NCBI GenBank assembly: GCA_040437565.1
Contig: JBDOQK010000070.1
Span: 1-64,000 of the forward strand
DNA length: 64,000 nucleotides
DNA from: Albugo candida
Lineage: Eukaryota; Oomycota; Peronosporomycetes; Albuginales
Direction: 5' to 3'
Both the position numbers and the translations under genes were made by a program. Positions 20,143-31,079 of the stretch are shown in pieces. The notes beneath the pieces were generated by a model. The model saw only the letters and a program-made list of their open reading frames with translations, was not told the origin of the DNA and did not search any database. Positions within the stretch are counted from its first letter, which is position 1; each line of letters starts with the position of its first letter.

Positions 20143-20224
20143 AAGAGAGGTCGTAGAGGAGATAAAAGGCTTGCGTTGACAATTTAAAGTAGCGAAATTC
20201 ACTGCCGCGTACTGTTTTTATTGC

Positions 20225-22129
20225 ATGTTTCCTGGACCCAAAATAGCGTGTTTGAATCGGATGGCGACACGTTTCTACACACTTTGCCGCGTCGCTTTTT
20301 GGCGGAAACCGCGTGCATGCGCATCGTTTCTCGATGGAGGAATGCATCCTTCCCATTCCGAGTCTCCCCGTGACGCAAATACGTCTCACGAACTCGACAA
20401 AAGTTTAGGCTTTTTCGATCTTTTAATGATCGGAATCGGAGGCACTGTCGGCTCTGGCGTCTTTGCGACTGCAGGATTCGTATGTGTCGCATGCAGCATG
20501 CTCTCCCACTAACACGCTGCGTAGATTGCTCACTCGTACGCTGGTCCTGGCGCGATTCTAAGCTGGTTGCTCGCAGGATTCGGATGCGTGCTCAGCGGAG
20601 TTTCGTTCATGGAGTTGTCGTGTCTGATCCCATCGACGGGGTCCACGTACGCGTACGCGTATCACGGGATCGGAGAGCTTCCAGCGATGCTCGCAGGGTT
20701 CTTACTGACACTCGAATATGGGATTTCCAGTGCGGGAGGAGCTCGAAGTTGGAGTGATAAGTTCTCAACGTGGCTGGAAAGTGAGTTTGCGATGGAAACT
20801 CCGCTTTGGGTAAAGTCGTCGGAGAGCGTGTTCGATGTGTATGCAGCGGTATTGATGGCGTTGTGTGTGGGCATCGTCGTTGGTGGCATGCAGTCGGGGA
20901 AGATGGTAGTGAATGTGGTGACAATGACGAAAATTAGCGTGATTTTTGTTATCATTTGTGTGGGATTTCTTCATTTTCGAATGGAAAATGTGACGCCATT
21001 TATTCCCAAAATCGAAAGAAAAAACAATGGAGAATTCGCGTACGGATGGCAAGGCGTTCTGCTCGGTGCGAGCGCGAGCTTTTACGGGTATATCGGCTTT
21101 GATGAAGTGTGTTGTTTGGCCGGGGAAGCGCGACATCCTACGAAAAATATACCCAAAGCGGTGCTTGGAACGATTCTCGGAGCTGCGATTTTATCGACTT
21201 TGGCTACCGTTGCACTCGTTGGAATGCAGCCATTTCAGATGATTCACGTGGGCGAATCGTACGGGCAGGCGTTTATGTATGTGGGGAATGCATGGGCCGC
21301 GAAATTGGTAGCGACAGGCGAGGTATTGACGATGCCAATCACGACATTGATTTCGTTTATGGCGCAGCCTCGCGTGCTATTCGCAATGGCTCGTGATGGT
21401 TTACTGCCTCCGATATTCGCTGAAATGGATGAGGATGGGAATCTCACGCGAGGCACTTGGATCTGCGGTGGTGTTGCGATCGCAATCGCTCTTTGTGTTC
21501 CATTTCAATTGCTTTGGAATTTGATTTCATTGGGGATTTTGGTTGCATTCAATTTGACAAATACGTCTTTAGTGTGTCTCCGAGCGGAGCAATTGAGGTC
21601 GATACGAGCTAAAGAGAAGCTCAAGTGCATGTTGTGTGCGTATCTATTGGTGTCGTTGATCACTGCGTACTGCTGGGAAGGTATCATTACGAAAGCGCAA
21701 GAGGAAGGAAGTACGACTTTTGAGTTGTATTTCGCTGTTTTCTTCTCTTTCGTGACAATCAGCGTCATACTAGCGATGTGGATCGTGTCCAGAGGCGATA
21801 CAGAGTGTGGATCTTCCGATAATGTCCAGGACGAAGCAACGGCGGAGATGGAGGGATTCCAGGCTCCTTGGGTTCCATTGACGCCTTGCGTTGCTATTTT
21901 CTTCAATTGGTTTCTATTGTGTCAGATGGATACGTATTCGGTGCTTCTTATCACATTGTGGCTGTCGATGGCCCTTGCATGCTACTGGTTGTATGGATTC
22001 CATCACAGTTTAGCGCATCAGCAATTCGCATACAAAATGCTCGAAAAGCCCGAGTCTTTGGATCGAATACAAGAGCGAACAGAGAAGAAGGAAGACATTA
22101 CATCGAAAACGGATAGGATTGAGAGTTAG
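20225..22129 (+). CDS. Cationic amino acid transporter (APC superfamily)
   Basis: Exons are 20225-20479 and 20525-22129 with a 45-nt intron inside helix 1; 619 aa. The first helix carries GIGGTVGSGVFATAG, the APC substrate-site signature. IPSTGSTYAYAYH (helix 3) and FYGYIGFDEVCCLAGEA followed by PTKNIPKAV (helix 6) match CAT-type permeases, which import Arg, Lys and related amino acids. About 12-14 hydrophobic segments are visible, and a charged cytosolic tail ends the protein. The FDEVCCLAGEA motif replaces the usual FDxIATTGEE, so specificity may differ. Its stop codon overlaps that of the convergent bZIP-like gene by 4 bp. Confidence 0.9.
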
Positions 22130-23230
22130 GAGAGGATAAATGCCACGTCATTCCGACGCGGATGACACGATTGCGAGCAATTCGAGTCGTCGAGGTCTTC
22201 CGAGTCGGAGGCTGAGGCTTTTGAGGCTTTTTGAGTTTCGACGTTTTCGGGCTTTTCTGTGGTTTCTGGAGGCTCCTCGTTGACAGTGAGGGTGTCAAAC
22301 TCGCCCAGCATGCTCTCCTCGTGGATAAGCGCGCCTTCCATCAGCAACGCCAAATGCAAAGGATTCCGCAACGCGCTTTGAAATGCGCCCATGAAATCTG
22401 CTTCCTCTCCATAACGCATAACCCGTCCGAATTGATCAAAATGAAAATCGATGGTACAGTTACAAGTGAGTTGTAACCCAATGATTTGCTGTACCAACGC
22501 CTCATTTCGGATAATGTGAGGGAAAATACCGAGGATCGTATCGCGTGAGACGATAAACCGAAATTCACCGAGGGTTTTGACTAGAATAGTGTTTTCGATG
22601 ACAATAAAGTCCAATGAGACAAGACGAAAGTTGGAGAAACTTAGTAATTTAGTGTAAGACTNNNNNNNNNNNNNNNNNNNNNNNNNNNNNNNNNNNNNNN
22701 NNNNNNNNNNNNNNNNNNNNNNNNNNNNNNNNNNNNNNNNNNNNNNNNNNNNNNNNNNNNNTTAGTAATTTAGTGTAAGACTCCCATTGAGTAAACATCA
22801 AGTTGATTCCCTCAAGTGACCCGGCCTGGAGGTGAGGATCCATGACAGAGTGAATGTACGAAGAGATATCGGAGGAATCGTGACGAGTTTCATGGTCCGC
22901 TGCGATGTATCCATTCCGGAAAACCTCATAGTACGTCTGAGCGATTCCAGTGACGGAATTCTGAAACCTTATATGCTGTGAGAGTAGATTAGTGTGGAGC
23001 ACTTGTTTCATAATATAAAGCTCACGCAGGTCTTGACGTAAATCATTAATATCAAGTTGAAGCCACTTATCTGTTATGACTGGTTTTGTTGCAAAATGTC
23101 GTCGATTCGGGTCTTTTAATTTGCGAGTACGGGTTTTATGGGTTTGTGAGGATTTTCGCACTGGAATAAGTTCATTGTTTTTCAAATTTGATTGGTCGTA
23201 TGCGTATTCGATTTCATCGTTGAGTTTCAT
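22126..23230 (-). CDS. Oomycete bZIP-family-like regulator (paralogue 2)
   Basis: Start at 23230. Collapsing a 21-bp repeat around the gap at 22662-22761 joins 23230-22783 to 22661-22126, giving 327 aa. It shares ordered blocks with paralogue 1: AQTYYEVFRNGY, MFTQWESYTKLL, ILVKTLGEFRFIVSRDT, IFPHIIRNE, FDQFGRVMRYGEEADFMGAF and GALIHEESMLGE. The N-terminal 60 residues are Lys/Arg-rich (HKTRTRKLKD). A helix with LRQDLRELYIMK could be a zipper. The tail is acidic and Glu/Ser/Thr-rich. No canonical basic DNA-contact signature was found. Confidence 0.7.
22641..22782. repeat. Gap 22662-22761 with 21-bp duplicated flanks
   Basis: The 21 bases before the gap recur directly after it. Collapsing them restores the frame of the minus-strand bZIP-like gene. 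Confidence 0.8.
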
Positions 23231-24452
23231 CACTCTAAAGAGTTTGTTGCTTTTTTGAGTGATAAATCAGAAATGAGGCTCAGTGTGTAGTATGTACTCA
23301 CTGGAACGTACTTTTATACGACAGAATCAGCTTCTTGAAGAAAATTGGCAGTGAGTGCGTTTAATAGAGACCTTTGACAGTGGGGTGGTAATCGACTTTT
23401 GCGGGAGATTAGTTGGCAGAAGCATTAAGAGAATTATAGAAACGTAGACTGCGAATATAAAGCAGACGATGACAGTGCGATTTCTTCGAAATTGGATTAG
23501 AGCCATTTTGGTTCATACTTGAAATAATAATAGACATGGAGCTTCTCTTGGTAGTGGATGCCACTATACTGAGCGGAAGTGAAATGTTGTGGCTAGACTT
23601 ATACAGGTGACCCTCATTTGTACAACATATCGTATAATGAGATTGTGTGGTAGAAAGTGCTTGAGTTATAATCAGACTAGAATGAGATATTGCATTTAGT
23701 TAGAACAAGAGCGTGTCGATGTCTTACTATATTATTCAATCAAATTGTCGCGTGTCTTGTCGGTTATGTAGCGAGAAAGAGAGAACATAGCGATGCGTTT
23801 CACATGATTTACACCGCTTGGCGGTGAGGCAAGTAGCAAGGTTACTTGGATGATACTATAAATGAGTAGAAGCAGATGTAGATCCTATGCTTTCATTATC
23901 TGAGATAAAGGACACTTAAAGTACCTTCGCATCCTCAACATATGTATCGGTTGCCTTATAACAATAAGCGCAGTACTTGCCACTGTATACTGCAGTGAGT
24001 ATATGTCACTTGTGGTGAGTCAGAAGATGTAGTGGGCTGTTTCAAAACGCTTGTGGAAAGGAATTCAACTATTGCGCACGTGTCCGTCTTTCAAATCACA
24101 CCGTATCTACCTAGGGTTACCAGTCAAATTATTAACAAACGCAAATATTACGATTGTATATCTGATAGAAACATACTCATAAAACGTTGCATAACGTGTC
24201 GTGCGAACGTGCCACATAGGCACCATCCAATCCGATTCGCTAAAACACAATATTCAACCTACCCCATCCCATTATGATTGGACATCGTTCCTACGTAACC
24301 TACCCTGCTTGAATCACCAAGCTTCAGGCACTTGATTTGATAGTATTCTTTAAATACATTACGAAAGTATATTGCAATTCCATGCACTTATTTCATTGTC
24401 TCTTTTCACCTCCTTTGGCTCACGATCTCACAACAGCAAGAGAAAAGCACAA
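23231..24452. other. Intergenic, nothing recognised
   Basis: About 1.2 kb between the bZIP-like gene and the secreted protein, containing only short open frames. It serves as upstream region for both divergent genes. Confidence 0.45.
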
Positions 24453-24944
24453 ATGATCCTCAAATGGTCCCTGTTGGCAATGATACTCTGTTCTTGTGTG
24501 CATCCTCAGGTGTCAGCAAAGCAATCGCTCAGAACTCCACGATCTTTGCTGTTACGCCCATGGCTTGGAAAGTCACCATCGACGAGATACCGTGATCGTA
24601 GTTATCAAGACACGGAATACAGACGAACGATTCCTGATCTGACATTAAGCCCACTAGACCCTCGGACGGCACCCCACCCCAATTGGAGTAGTTTTACTCC
24701 TACCTGGTCTGAAATAGAGAAGGAGGTGGAGAGGACCGGGGGGTTTCAGCGACCTCTACTTAGCACAGGATCCCTGGCGCCTGGTACTCTTTTGTCGGGT
24801 GACGTTAGGCTTCGTGCCGAGCAAGCCGGTCAACCGAACCGAGGAGATTCGTTTCTCGACAATGCAAACTCAGGATATGGCAGGAACGATGATGTTGGCG
24901 CATATACCTTATCTATTGAAGATCTGATCGCAGGAAGACCGTGA
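24453..24944 (+). CDS. Putative secreted protein, effector candidate
   Basis: 163 aa from the ATG at 24453. Residues 1-22 form a classic signal peptide: Lys4, a hydrophobic core (WSLLAMILCSCV), then a VSA-K cleavage site. The mature part is hydrophilic, rich in Arg, Pro, Ser and Asp, and has no transmembrane segment or cysteine. Just after the predicted cleavage site is RTPRSLLLRPW. RSLL at 30-33 recalls the RxLx variants of oomycete host-translocation motifs, but it is not a true RxLR and no clear dEER follows. No homologue was recognised. Secretion is well supported; an effector role is speculative. Confidence 0.65.
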   Translation: MILKWSLLAMILCSCVHPQVSAKQSLRTPRSLLLRPWLGKSPSTRYRDRSYQDTEYRRTIPDLTLSPLDPRTAPHPNWSSFTPTWSEIEKEVERTGGFQRPLLSTGSLAPGTLLSGDVRLRAEQAGQPNRGDSFLDNANSGYGRNDDVGAYTLSIEDLIAGRP

Positions 24945-25093
24945 CATTCAGTCGATCTTTATCCCATTCATGCAACATTAGAGCAACATGCTCATGCTGC
25001 TCATTCGAGTAACCTTCGTACTTGTAGCACAACGACTCGATGAAATTGTAATATATCACTCAATTTCAACCAATCACCACACACCTCTAAAGC

Positions 25094-26226
25094 ATGCAAA
25101 AATGCATCGAAGAATTATGCGACGACATGACGGCTTTGTGGCAGCCACCACACGCCAAATTAGAACGCAAAAGTCTAGCTGCCTTGACACTCAATGCTTT
25201 CTATCGTGATTTTGTGAGTAAGAGCGTTCCTGTCATCCTCACAGACGCTATAACACCGGCGGAAGGCTGGCAGCCAACCGTTTTGGACAAATGGCAACAT
25301 CCATCGTATCTCTGCGAAAAAGCAGGAGATCAACCCATTTCCGTCAATGTGACGCCATTCGGATACGGTGACGCTATTCTGACGATCGATTCGCTTCCAA
25401 AAACGCAAAATCAATATTTTTTAATGCCGGAAGAGCGCGAGATGAAATTACGAGACTTTTACCACGCGCTCCAGCATCCAGACACTCTCCAAGGCGTTCC
25501 ATATGTCTCCTACCAGGCAAGATGAGCCCAGAATTCGCCTCCAGCTCGCATATCATGCAACTCTCCATAGAATGATAACCTTCGTAATCAGTTTGCAGCG
25601 TTATATGACGAAGTACCTCCATATTTGAATCTCGCAAAAGAAGCTTTTGGCAATGCACCGGACGCAATCAATCTCTGGATCGGCGACGAGCGATCGGTAT
25701 CATCTCTCCATAAAGACTTTTACGAGGTATTTCTTTTTCTTCCATTACACCTCTTCTTACTCGCGTGCAGAATATGTATTGCGTCATTAAAGGGACAAAA
25801 GCCTTCACACTTCTTCCTCCGGCCGCGATCATTTGTCTCTCGGAAATCGACGTGGAAACGTATCGGTACCATCAAGGCTCCTGTGCGATGGATAAGGATC
25901 TCACTCGAGCATTTCATCATCAGTATCCTCAGCATTCCTCATGGAATTTGGTATCAGAGAATCAGAAAACGCCTTGGATTCCCATCGACCCCACCAAGCT
26001 CACAGCACAAGCACTTGATGCGTATCCATTCGCTTCGACCAAGTACATGAAGCCGATCCATTGTGAGATTTCATCGGGAGAAATTTTGTACCTTCCAGCG
26101 CTTTGGTACCATCAAGCAACACAATTCAATGAGACAATTGCAATTAATTATTGGCATGAAATGAGGTTTGACTCTCGTTTTGTGTATTATAATTTTTTAC
26201 ATAATATTGGGAAATATGTGTTGTGA
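25094..26226 (+). CDS. JmjC hydroxylase, JMJD7-like
   Basis: Fe(II)/2-oxoglutarate oxygenase; human JMJD7 hydroxylates lysines on DRG GTPases. Exons are 25094-25516, 25571-25726 and 25771-26226, 344 aa. The first intron (54 nt) has a GC donor (CAG|GCAAGA) and an AG acceptor; it restores YVSYQ followed by NDNLR, as expected for JMJD7 (a QNxNL segment). The second intron is 44 nt and GT-AG. Motifs: SVNVTPFGYGDA, DAINLWIGDERSVSSLHKDFYE with the HxD iron ligands (His-Lys-Asp), GTKAFTLLPP, and the distal His in YLPALWYHQA. The human protein is 316 aa. The 3' end overlaps the convergent START/FYVE-like gene by 30 bp. Confidence 0.9.
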
Positions 26227-27411
26227 TACTTTCATAAGCTTTACGCGTTCCTGTGCGATTTCCCAGCACGGCACTTGATGGATTCGGACGACACATTGCA
26301 AGCAAAAACACGTGTGCTTGACGTCCATTTTCGTTCGCATGCCTGGTTGCAGGTGTTCGGGAATGTGTAAGCTCACACTGCATTTCGTACAGACGACGCG
26401 TTTACAGCCACGACAGCTTCGAGGGGTACTCCATCGCCCTCGTAAAAGCTGTTTTCCGTGCAAACAATAACATTTGATGGGAGATAGGAGGGATGATGTA
26501 TCTTGCAGTGATGGTGCAAGTGATGGGTATGGGCCAATAGCAGTAGAGAGTTTCTTGAGGAACGCACCATTCGAGATATCAGCCATCCCGACTATAACTT
26601 TGGCAAGCATGCGTCCGGCAACCGCGTTTGAGATTAAACCTTTGGTGTCAAAGGAAGCCAAGGCGTGAAAATGTATCGAACTAGTGCTGGTATTGCTGGG
26701 TCGTGAGCTTACGATGAAGCAGATCGACATATTGGATGCCAAGGCGTTCCTTTGAGGAATAGATGGATGTGTGAAGGACTGCATGATCAAATAACCGTAG
26801 CGTTCTCCGTCAGCACCCTTTTGTGCGCCTGTAGCATGAAGGAAGGAAATCTGTTTTTGGCGAACCAAGACGGAGGACATGAGGGGATTTTCCCTCATTC
26901 CCCAGCGTAACGTGAGGGTCCGAAACGGGTCAATCTCATCGGGTTGTCGAAGATTAGCGATTGTGAAGGAGCGAAACATGCGATTGCACGCATGAATGGT
27001 GTTCTGATTCCATTCCGCATCGTCGTATGAGTAAATGCCGTAAAGAAAGTCATCCACAGAGCCTTCCATGAAGCCGTTTGCCATTAATTGAGGATCGGTG
27101 AGGTGTACTCGAATAGAGGACGCGGGCGATCCCTTTAGGACACTTTCATTGAGATTTTGTATGCTTTTTACGATTGATTTGGAGGGTACGCTATCGGACT
27201 CATGAGGGCGCTGATGAGTTTTGACTTCCTTGGAGTTACGATACACTTGAACTTGATGCCTGGATGTCAATGGATTCCATTTCGAGTGCAACACTTTATT
27301 TTCACGAAATGAGGTCAATGTGCGGTGTAAGAGTGTGGCAATTGACTCATCGATGATGTTCAAGTCGAGTGAATCGATTTCGAGTTGAGGGAGCTTGGAC
27401 GGTGAGTGCAT
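26197..27411 (-). CDS. START-like domain protein with FYVE-related finger (paralogue A)
   Basis: 404 aa, intronless. The middle resembles the START-like lipid-binding domains greatly expanded in oomycetes, with the diagnostic GYLIMQSFTHPSIP block. The C-terminus has a cysteine finger of FYVE type: a CYCLHG pair, CRGCKRVVCTKC, and a final CFCLQC. The R(R/K)HHCR phosphoinositide pocket of true FYVE domains is missing, so PI3P binding is doubtful. A paralogue lies 0.5 kb upstream on the same strand, indicating tandem duplication. A lipid-sensing membrane role is inferred. Confidence 0.72.
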   Translation of the reverse strand: MHSPSKLPQLEIDSLDLNIIDESIATLLHRTLTSFRENKVLHSKWNPLTSRHQVQVYRNSKEVKTHQRPHESDSVPSKSIVKSIQNLNESVLKGSPASSIRVHLTDPQLMANGFMEGSVDDFLYGIYSYDDAEWNQNTIHACNRMFRSFTIANLRQPDEIDPFRTLTLRWGMRENPLMSSVLVRQKQISFLHATGAQKGADGERYGYLIMQSFTHPSIPQRNALASNMSICFIVSSRPSNTSTSSIHFHALASFDTKGLISNAVAGRMLAKVIVGMADISNGAFLKKLSTAIGPYPSLAPSLQDTSSLLSPIKCYCLHGKQLLRGRWSTPRSCRGCKRVVCTKCSVSLHIPEHLQPGMRTKMDVKHTCFCLQCVVRIHQVPCWEIAQERVKLMKVSQHIFPNIM

Positions 27412-27925
27412 AATATATTACTTTCAATTATGACTGCGCTATCAGAATCGTTCAAGGGCAAAAGGCCGTACTGAATGCTTCAATCATTTGCTGGATTTCC
27501 ACTACGAATATCTGAGACACCGTGCAAAGGCGATCACGAATGTGCTCGTGCGGGGTACGTACCTTGCGTCCTTTTGATAGCTACGTGCGCATAAACCAGG
27601 AATTATAGATAAAGAGAGTGAAAGAGGATATCGAACAGATCACATTAGTGATACGCCAGCGACCCTTGAATTTTTCTATGCTATACACTAGGGAAAGGTG
27701 ATAATCCGTACTTTTCACATTCACGGTGAAGCAAACCTCATGATTCTAGAATATGAGGCAGTGCAGTAGGTCACTATTGTGATCAACCTCTCCCAATTGA
27801 TGTTTTTCTACACAATTTTCACGCAAGCAGTAAGATTTAGCATGCGCTAATCATTCAAGTTCTCCAAACATAAAATACGTCACAGAACGAGTCATCAAAA
27901 CCTATCGAACGCAATTGCTTTCACG
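27412..27925. other. Intergenic between tandem paralogues, nothing recognised
   Basis: About 510 bp between the start of paralogue A and the end of paralogue B. No gene or element was seen. Confidence 0.45.
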
Positions 27926-29083
27926 TTACATAACGTCTTCATAAATCAAGATTTTCAATCTATCGGTATCATTCGGTAATTCGTTGCGATGAATTCGTTC
28001 GCATGCGAATTTCCAACTCGAAATTTGATGTGTTTCCACAACACATTGCAAGCAAACGTAAAGTTCCATCATTTCCGTCCTTTTGGATTGCAATTTGACG
28101 CTACATCGCGTGCAAAACGTAATGCCGCATTTTCTACACACGCGACCAACACTTTTGAAAAAAACACTCAAATCTCGGCCACACCCGTTACATATCGTTT
28201 CCTCCACACAGCTCACAATTTGTCCAATAGGTGTGATAGTAAGTTTCTTCATGAATGCGTAGTTTACAGCTTCAGAGAATCCAAGCATTCCACGGACCAG
28301 TATTCTGGCGCTCAGCTTTGCGGACAACGACCCTTTCGGGTCAAATGCTGCTAACCCGTGCACAGAAATCGATCGTGATTCGTTGGATGTGACAATGATG
28401 CACACAGAAAGTTCCGCACGACACACATTCTGAAGCTCGGGAAGGTCGGGATGTCGGATGGACTGTATGACGTAGTACCCAACGCGTTGCCCATCTGAAT
28501 CTATCTTCCATCCTGTGGCTTCCACAAACGCAAAATCGCGCTGGCGAACGAAAATCGATGGAATACTTTTCTGAGATCGCATTGCCCAGCGAATCGTTCG
28601 GGTTTGAAATGGGTCAGAAGTGGTTGGAACTTGAATTTGGGATACAGTGTGCGATCGCAAAGCGCCGTTCAGGATACGTTCGCTACTTTGTTTCCATTCT
28701 GTGTCGGTACACGCGTATACTCCACAAAGGAAGTCTTCGACGGTTCCGGGTATACAGCCAAGAAGCTTTTGTTGAGGATTCAAATGAACAATTCGTATTC
28801 CAGGATCGGCTCCTGGATTTAGATCAGAACCGCTTGATGATGGCGTATCGGTGGTGCCAGATTCAGATGGGGTTTGTGGTGTGGACTCACTCTGTAGTTT
28901 TCGATATATTCTGAGATGCTGTTTCCCTGCCATCAACTTCCACGCTCTGTCATATTGTATCCGTTTTGTATCGTTACATGTTTTGTCGATCAGATGAGTG
29001 ATAGTTTGGTCGATGTGATGGTAATCGGCGGGTTGTAATTTAAACGAAGCAAACCGATGATTTGTTTGAGTCAAATCTTTCAT
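27926..29083 (-). CDS. START-like domain protein with FYVE-related finger (paralogue B)
   Basis: 385 aa, intronless, with the same architecture as its neighbour: an N-terminal helical part, a central GYYVIQSIRHPDLPE START-like block, a SISVHGLAAFDPKG strand, and a C-terminal finger CNGCGRDL, CRKCGITFCTRCS, CLQCV. Its cysteine pairs are closer to the FYVE zinc-ligand pattern than paralogue A's, but the basic RHHCR patch is again absent. The two proteins share the KFACERI/EIAQERV type ending. Paralogue divergence is high, so the duplication is not recent. Confidence 0.73.
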   Translation of the reverse strand: MKDLTQTNHRFASFKLQPADYHHIDQTITHLIDKTCNDTKRIQYDRAWKLMAGKQHLRIYRKLQSESTPQTPSESGTTDTPSSSGSDLNPGADPGIRIVHLNPQQKLLGCIPGTVEDFLCGVYACTDTEWKQSSERILNGALRSHTVSQIQVPTTSDPFQTRTIRWAMRSQKSIPSIFVRQRDFAFVEATGWKIDSDGQRVGYYVIQSIRHPDLPELQNVCRAELSVCIIVTSNESRSISVHGLAAFDPKGSLSAKLSARILVRGMLGFSEAVNYAFMKKLTITPIGQIVSCVEETICNGCGRDLSVFFKSVGRVCRKCGITFCTRCSVKLQSKRTEMMELYVCLQCVVETHQISSWKFACERIHRNELPNDTDRLKILIYEDVM

Positions 29084-29973
29084 CCTTCAAAATAGTTAAC
29101 TCTGACGAAAACAAATGAAAAATGACAAACGTGAAATGTGAAACGCTGAGGTAGTACGCTTCGTGTAAAAGCCTGTAATATTTCGGACCTGCCCATGAAA
29201 AGTTCAAACTGTAAATTATCTGGTTATTGCAACGTACGTTTACGAAACTCGAAATATTATCATCAAAGTGTACGGTGATTGGTTTGTAAATGCAAAGAAA
29301 ACGTGATGAGGAACCCAGTCGATCGATATCAACATTGCGGTATTCGCGAATGGAGTTACGACACCCATGTCATAACGGTTATCACTTTNNNNNNNNNNNN
29401 NNNNNNNNNNNNNNNNNNNNNNNNNNNNNNNNNNNNNNNNNNNNNNNNNNNNNNNNNNNNNNNNNNNNNNNNNNNNNNNNNNNNNNNNCAAACTGTAAAT
29501 TATCTGGTTATTGCAACGTACGTTTACGAAACTCGAAATATTATCATCAAAGTGTACGGTGATTGGTTTGTAAATGCAAAGAAAACGTGATGAGGAACCC
29601 AGTCGATCGATATCAACATTGCGGTATTCGCGAATGGAGTTACGACACCCATGTCATAACGGTTATCACTTTATGAAAGGTAGACAATCAAGGGAAACTC
29701 GACCTTTTTCTCATCAAAAGGTCTCTACAAGATAAAAATGAGTTTCTTCTCGTTCGACTCACGAGTGTGTTCTCCTTTGTTCTGCTTCTTCGGAAACTTC
29801 GTAACAATATTGTATACTAGAAACTCTGATAAGGTTAATAAAAACAGCTTCTTCGGCACGTTTCATACCGAAAACCCTCGTATCTTATTCCCTAACCCTA
29901 CACGTCTTCAGTCTTCTAGAATTAGTAGACCTACAATCACGTTGTTCCACACTACATTTTTATTTGCAAGAAA
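29084..29973. other. Intergenic with gap 29389-29488 and 184-bp duplicated flanks
   Basis: Bases 29205-29388 recur at 29489-29672 around 100 N, most likely unmerged contig ends. The true spacer is then about 600 bp. No gene was recognised; a pyrimidine-rich stretch precedes the SERF start. Confidence 0.7.
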
Positions 29974-30386
29974 ATGAGCCGTGGAAACCAAAGAGACGTC
30001 GATCGACAGGTGCGTTGAAGTGTTTTCAGATCGAAATCACTGAGGTTGAGCTTGTGTCATTGTCGTAGCGCGCTCAAGCCCGTGCTACAAAAAACGCCAA
30101 AGGAAACAAAGGGGACCCAAAAGCGCGTAAAGAGGCTNNNNNNNNNNNNNNNNNNNNNNNNNNNNNNNNNNNNNNNNNNNNNNNNNNNNNNNNNNNNNNN
30201 NNNNNNNNNNNNNNNNNNNNNNNNNNNNNNNNNNNNNCTACAAAAAACGCCAAAGGAAACAAAGGGGACCCAAAAGCGCGTAAAGAGGCTGATGCGAAAG
30301 CCTTACAGGATAAAATAGCTCGAAAAGCGGCAATGAAGGTGGAAAAGGGTGAGGACGCCGCATGTTCGAAGAATGGGAAGAAATAA
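29974..30386 (+). CDS. SERF/4F5-like small protein
   Basis: SERF proteins are small, highly charged and conserved; MOAG-4/SERF modifies amyloid aggregation. Exons are 29974-30009 and 30069-30386, but the second holds a gap with a 53-bp repeat. Joining 30137 to 30291 restores the frame and yields 66 aa. The N-terminus MSRGNQRDVDRQRAQAR matches the family start (M-x-R-G-N-Q-R), and the rest is Lys/Ala-rich, as expected. The 59-nt intron follows codon 12. Length matches the family (about 60-70 aa). Confidence 0.88.
30085..30290. repeat. Gap 30138-30237 with 53-bp duplicated flanks
   Basis: Bases 30085-30137 recur at 30238-30290 inside the SERF second exon. Collapsing them restores the reading frame. 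Confidence 0.85.
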
Positions 30387-31079
30387 GGATGCGTCAAACG
30401 AATAGAATGTTTGTGTATAAGATAAGGATTCGGAGTGAAAACGGGCATCGTTACTGTATCACACTTTTCATAACAAGACATCACAATCGCAAAAACGCTC
30501 TTCACTACGATCGAATTCGAACGCTTCCATGAAAACGCTCGTTTTAACTTAACAAAACAATACCAGCATATCTGCAGTAACATACAAGTATCAAATATGA
30601 GAGGTCGTTCGACTGCTTTTCCTTTCAAAATTGACACGCATACTAGCATTAATGACAATTATAAGTCTTCTGCAATCGTACTTAATCGATAATGCGCAAC
30701 ATTGCGCTGTCATCCCAATATCCCCAGTATAAGTGGCCAACTCTTCATCGATTTTGGTGTACCACACCACTTGACGCTCTTTCACATTGACATTACAAAA
30801 TCTCGGCACCAAAAGGAAACCAAATGACTAAAAAGACATTATGCATGATCCCCGGACCCGTGGAATTTGAAGATAGAGTACTCGCANNNNNNNNNNNNNN
30901 NNNNNNNNNNNNNNNNNNNNNNNNNNNNNNNNNNNNNNNNNNNNNNNNNNNNNNNNNNNNNNNNNNNNNNNNNNNNNNNNNNNNNNAAGTGGCCAACTCT
31001 TCATCGATTTTGGTGTACCACACCACTTGACGCTCTTTCACATTGACATTACAAAATCTCGGCACCAAAAGGAAAGCAA
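30387..31079. other. Intergenic with gap 30887-30986; duplicated flanks carry a SNP
   Basis: The 156 bases before the gap (30731-30886) recur after it (30987-31142) with one clear difference: AAACCAAATG versus AAAGCAAATG just before the aminotransferase start codon. One mismatch suggests two haplotypes assembled in line. No further gene was seen. Confidence 0.75.
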
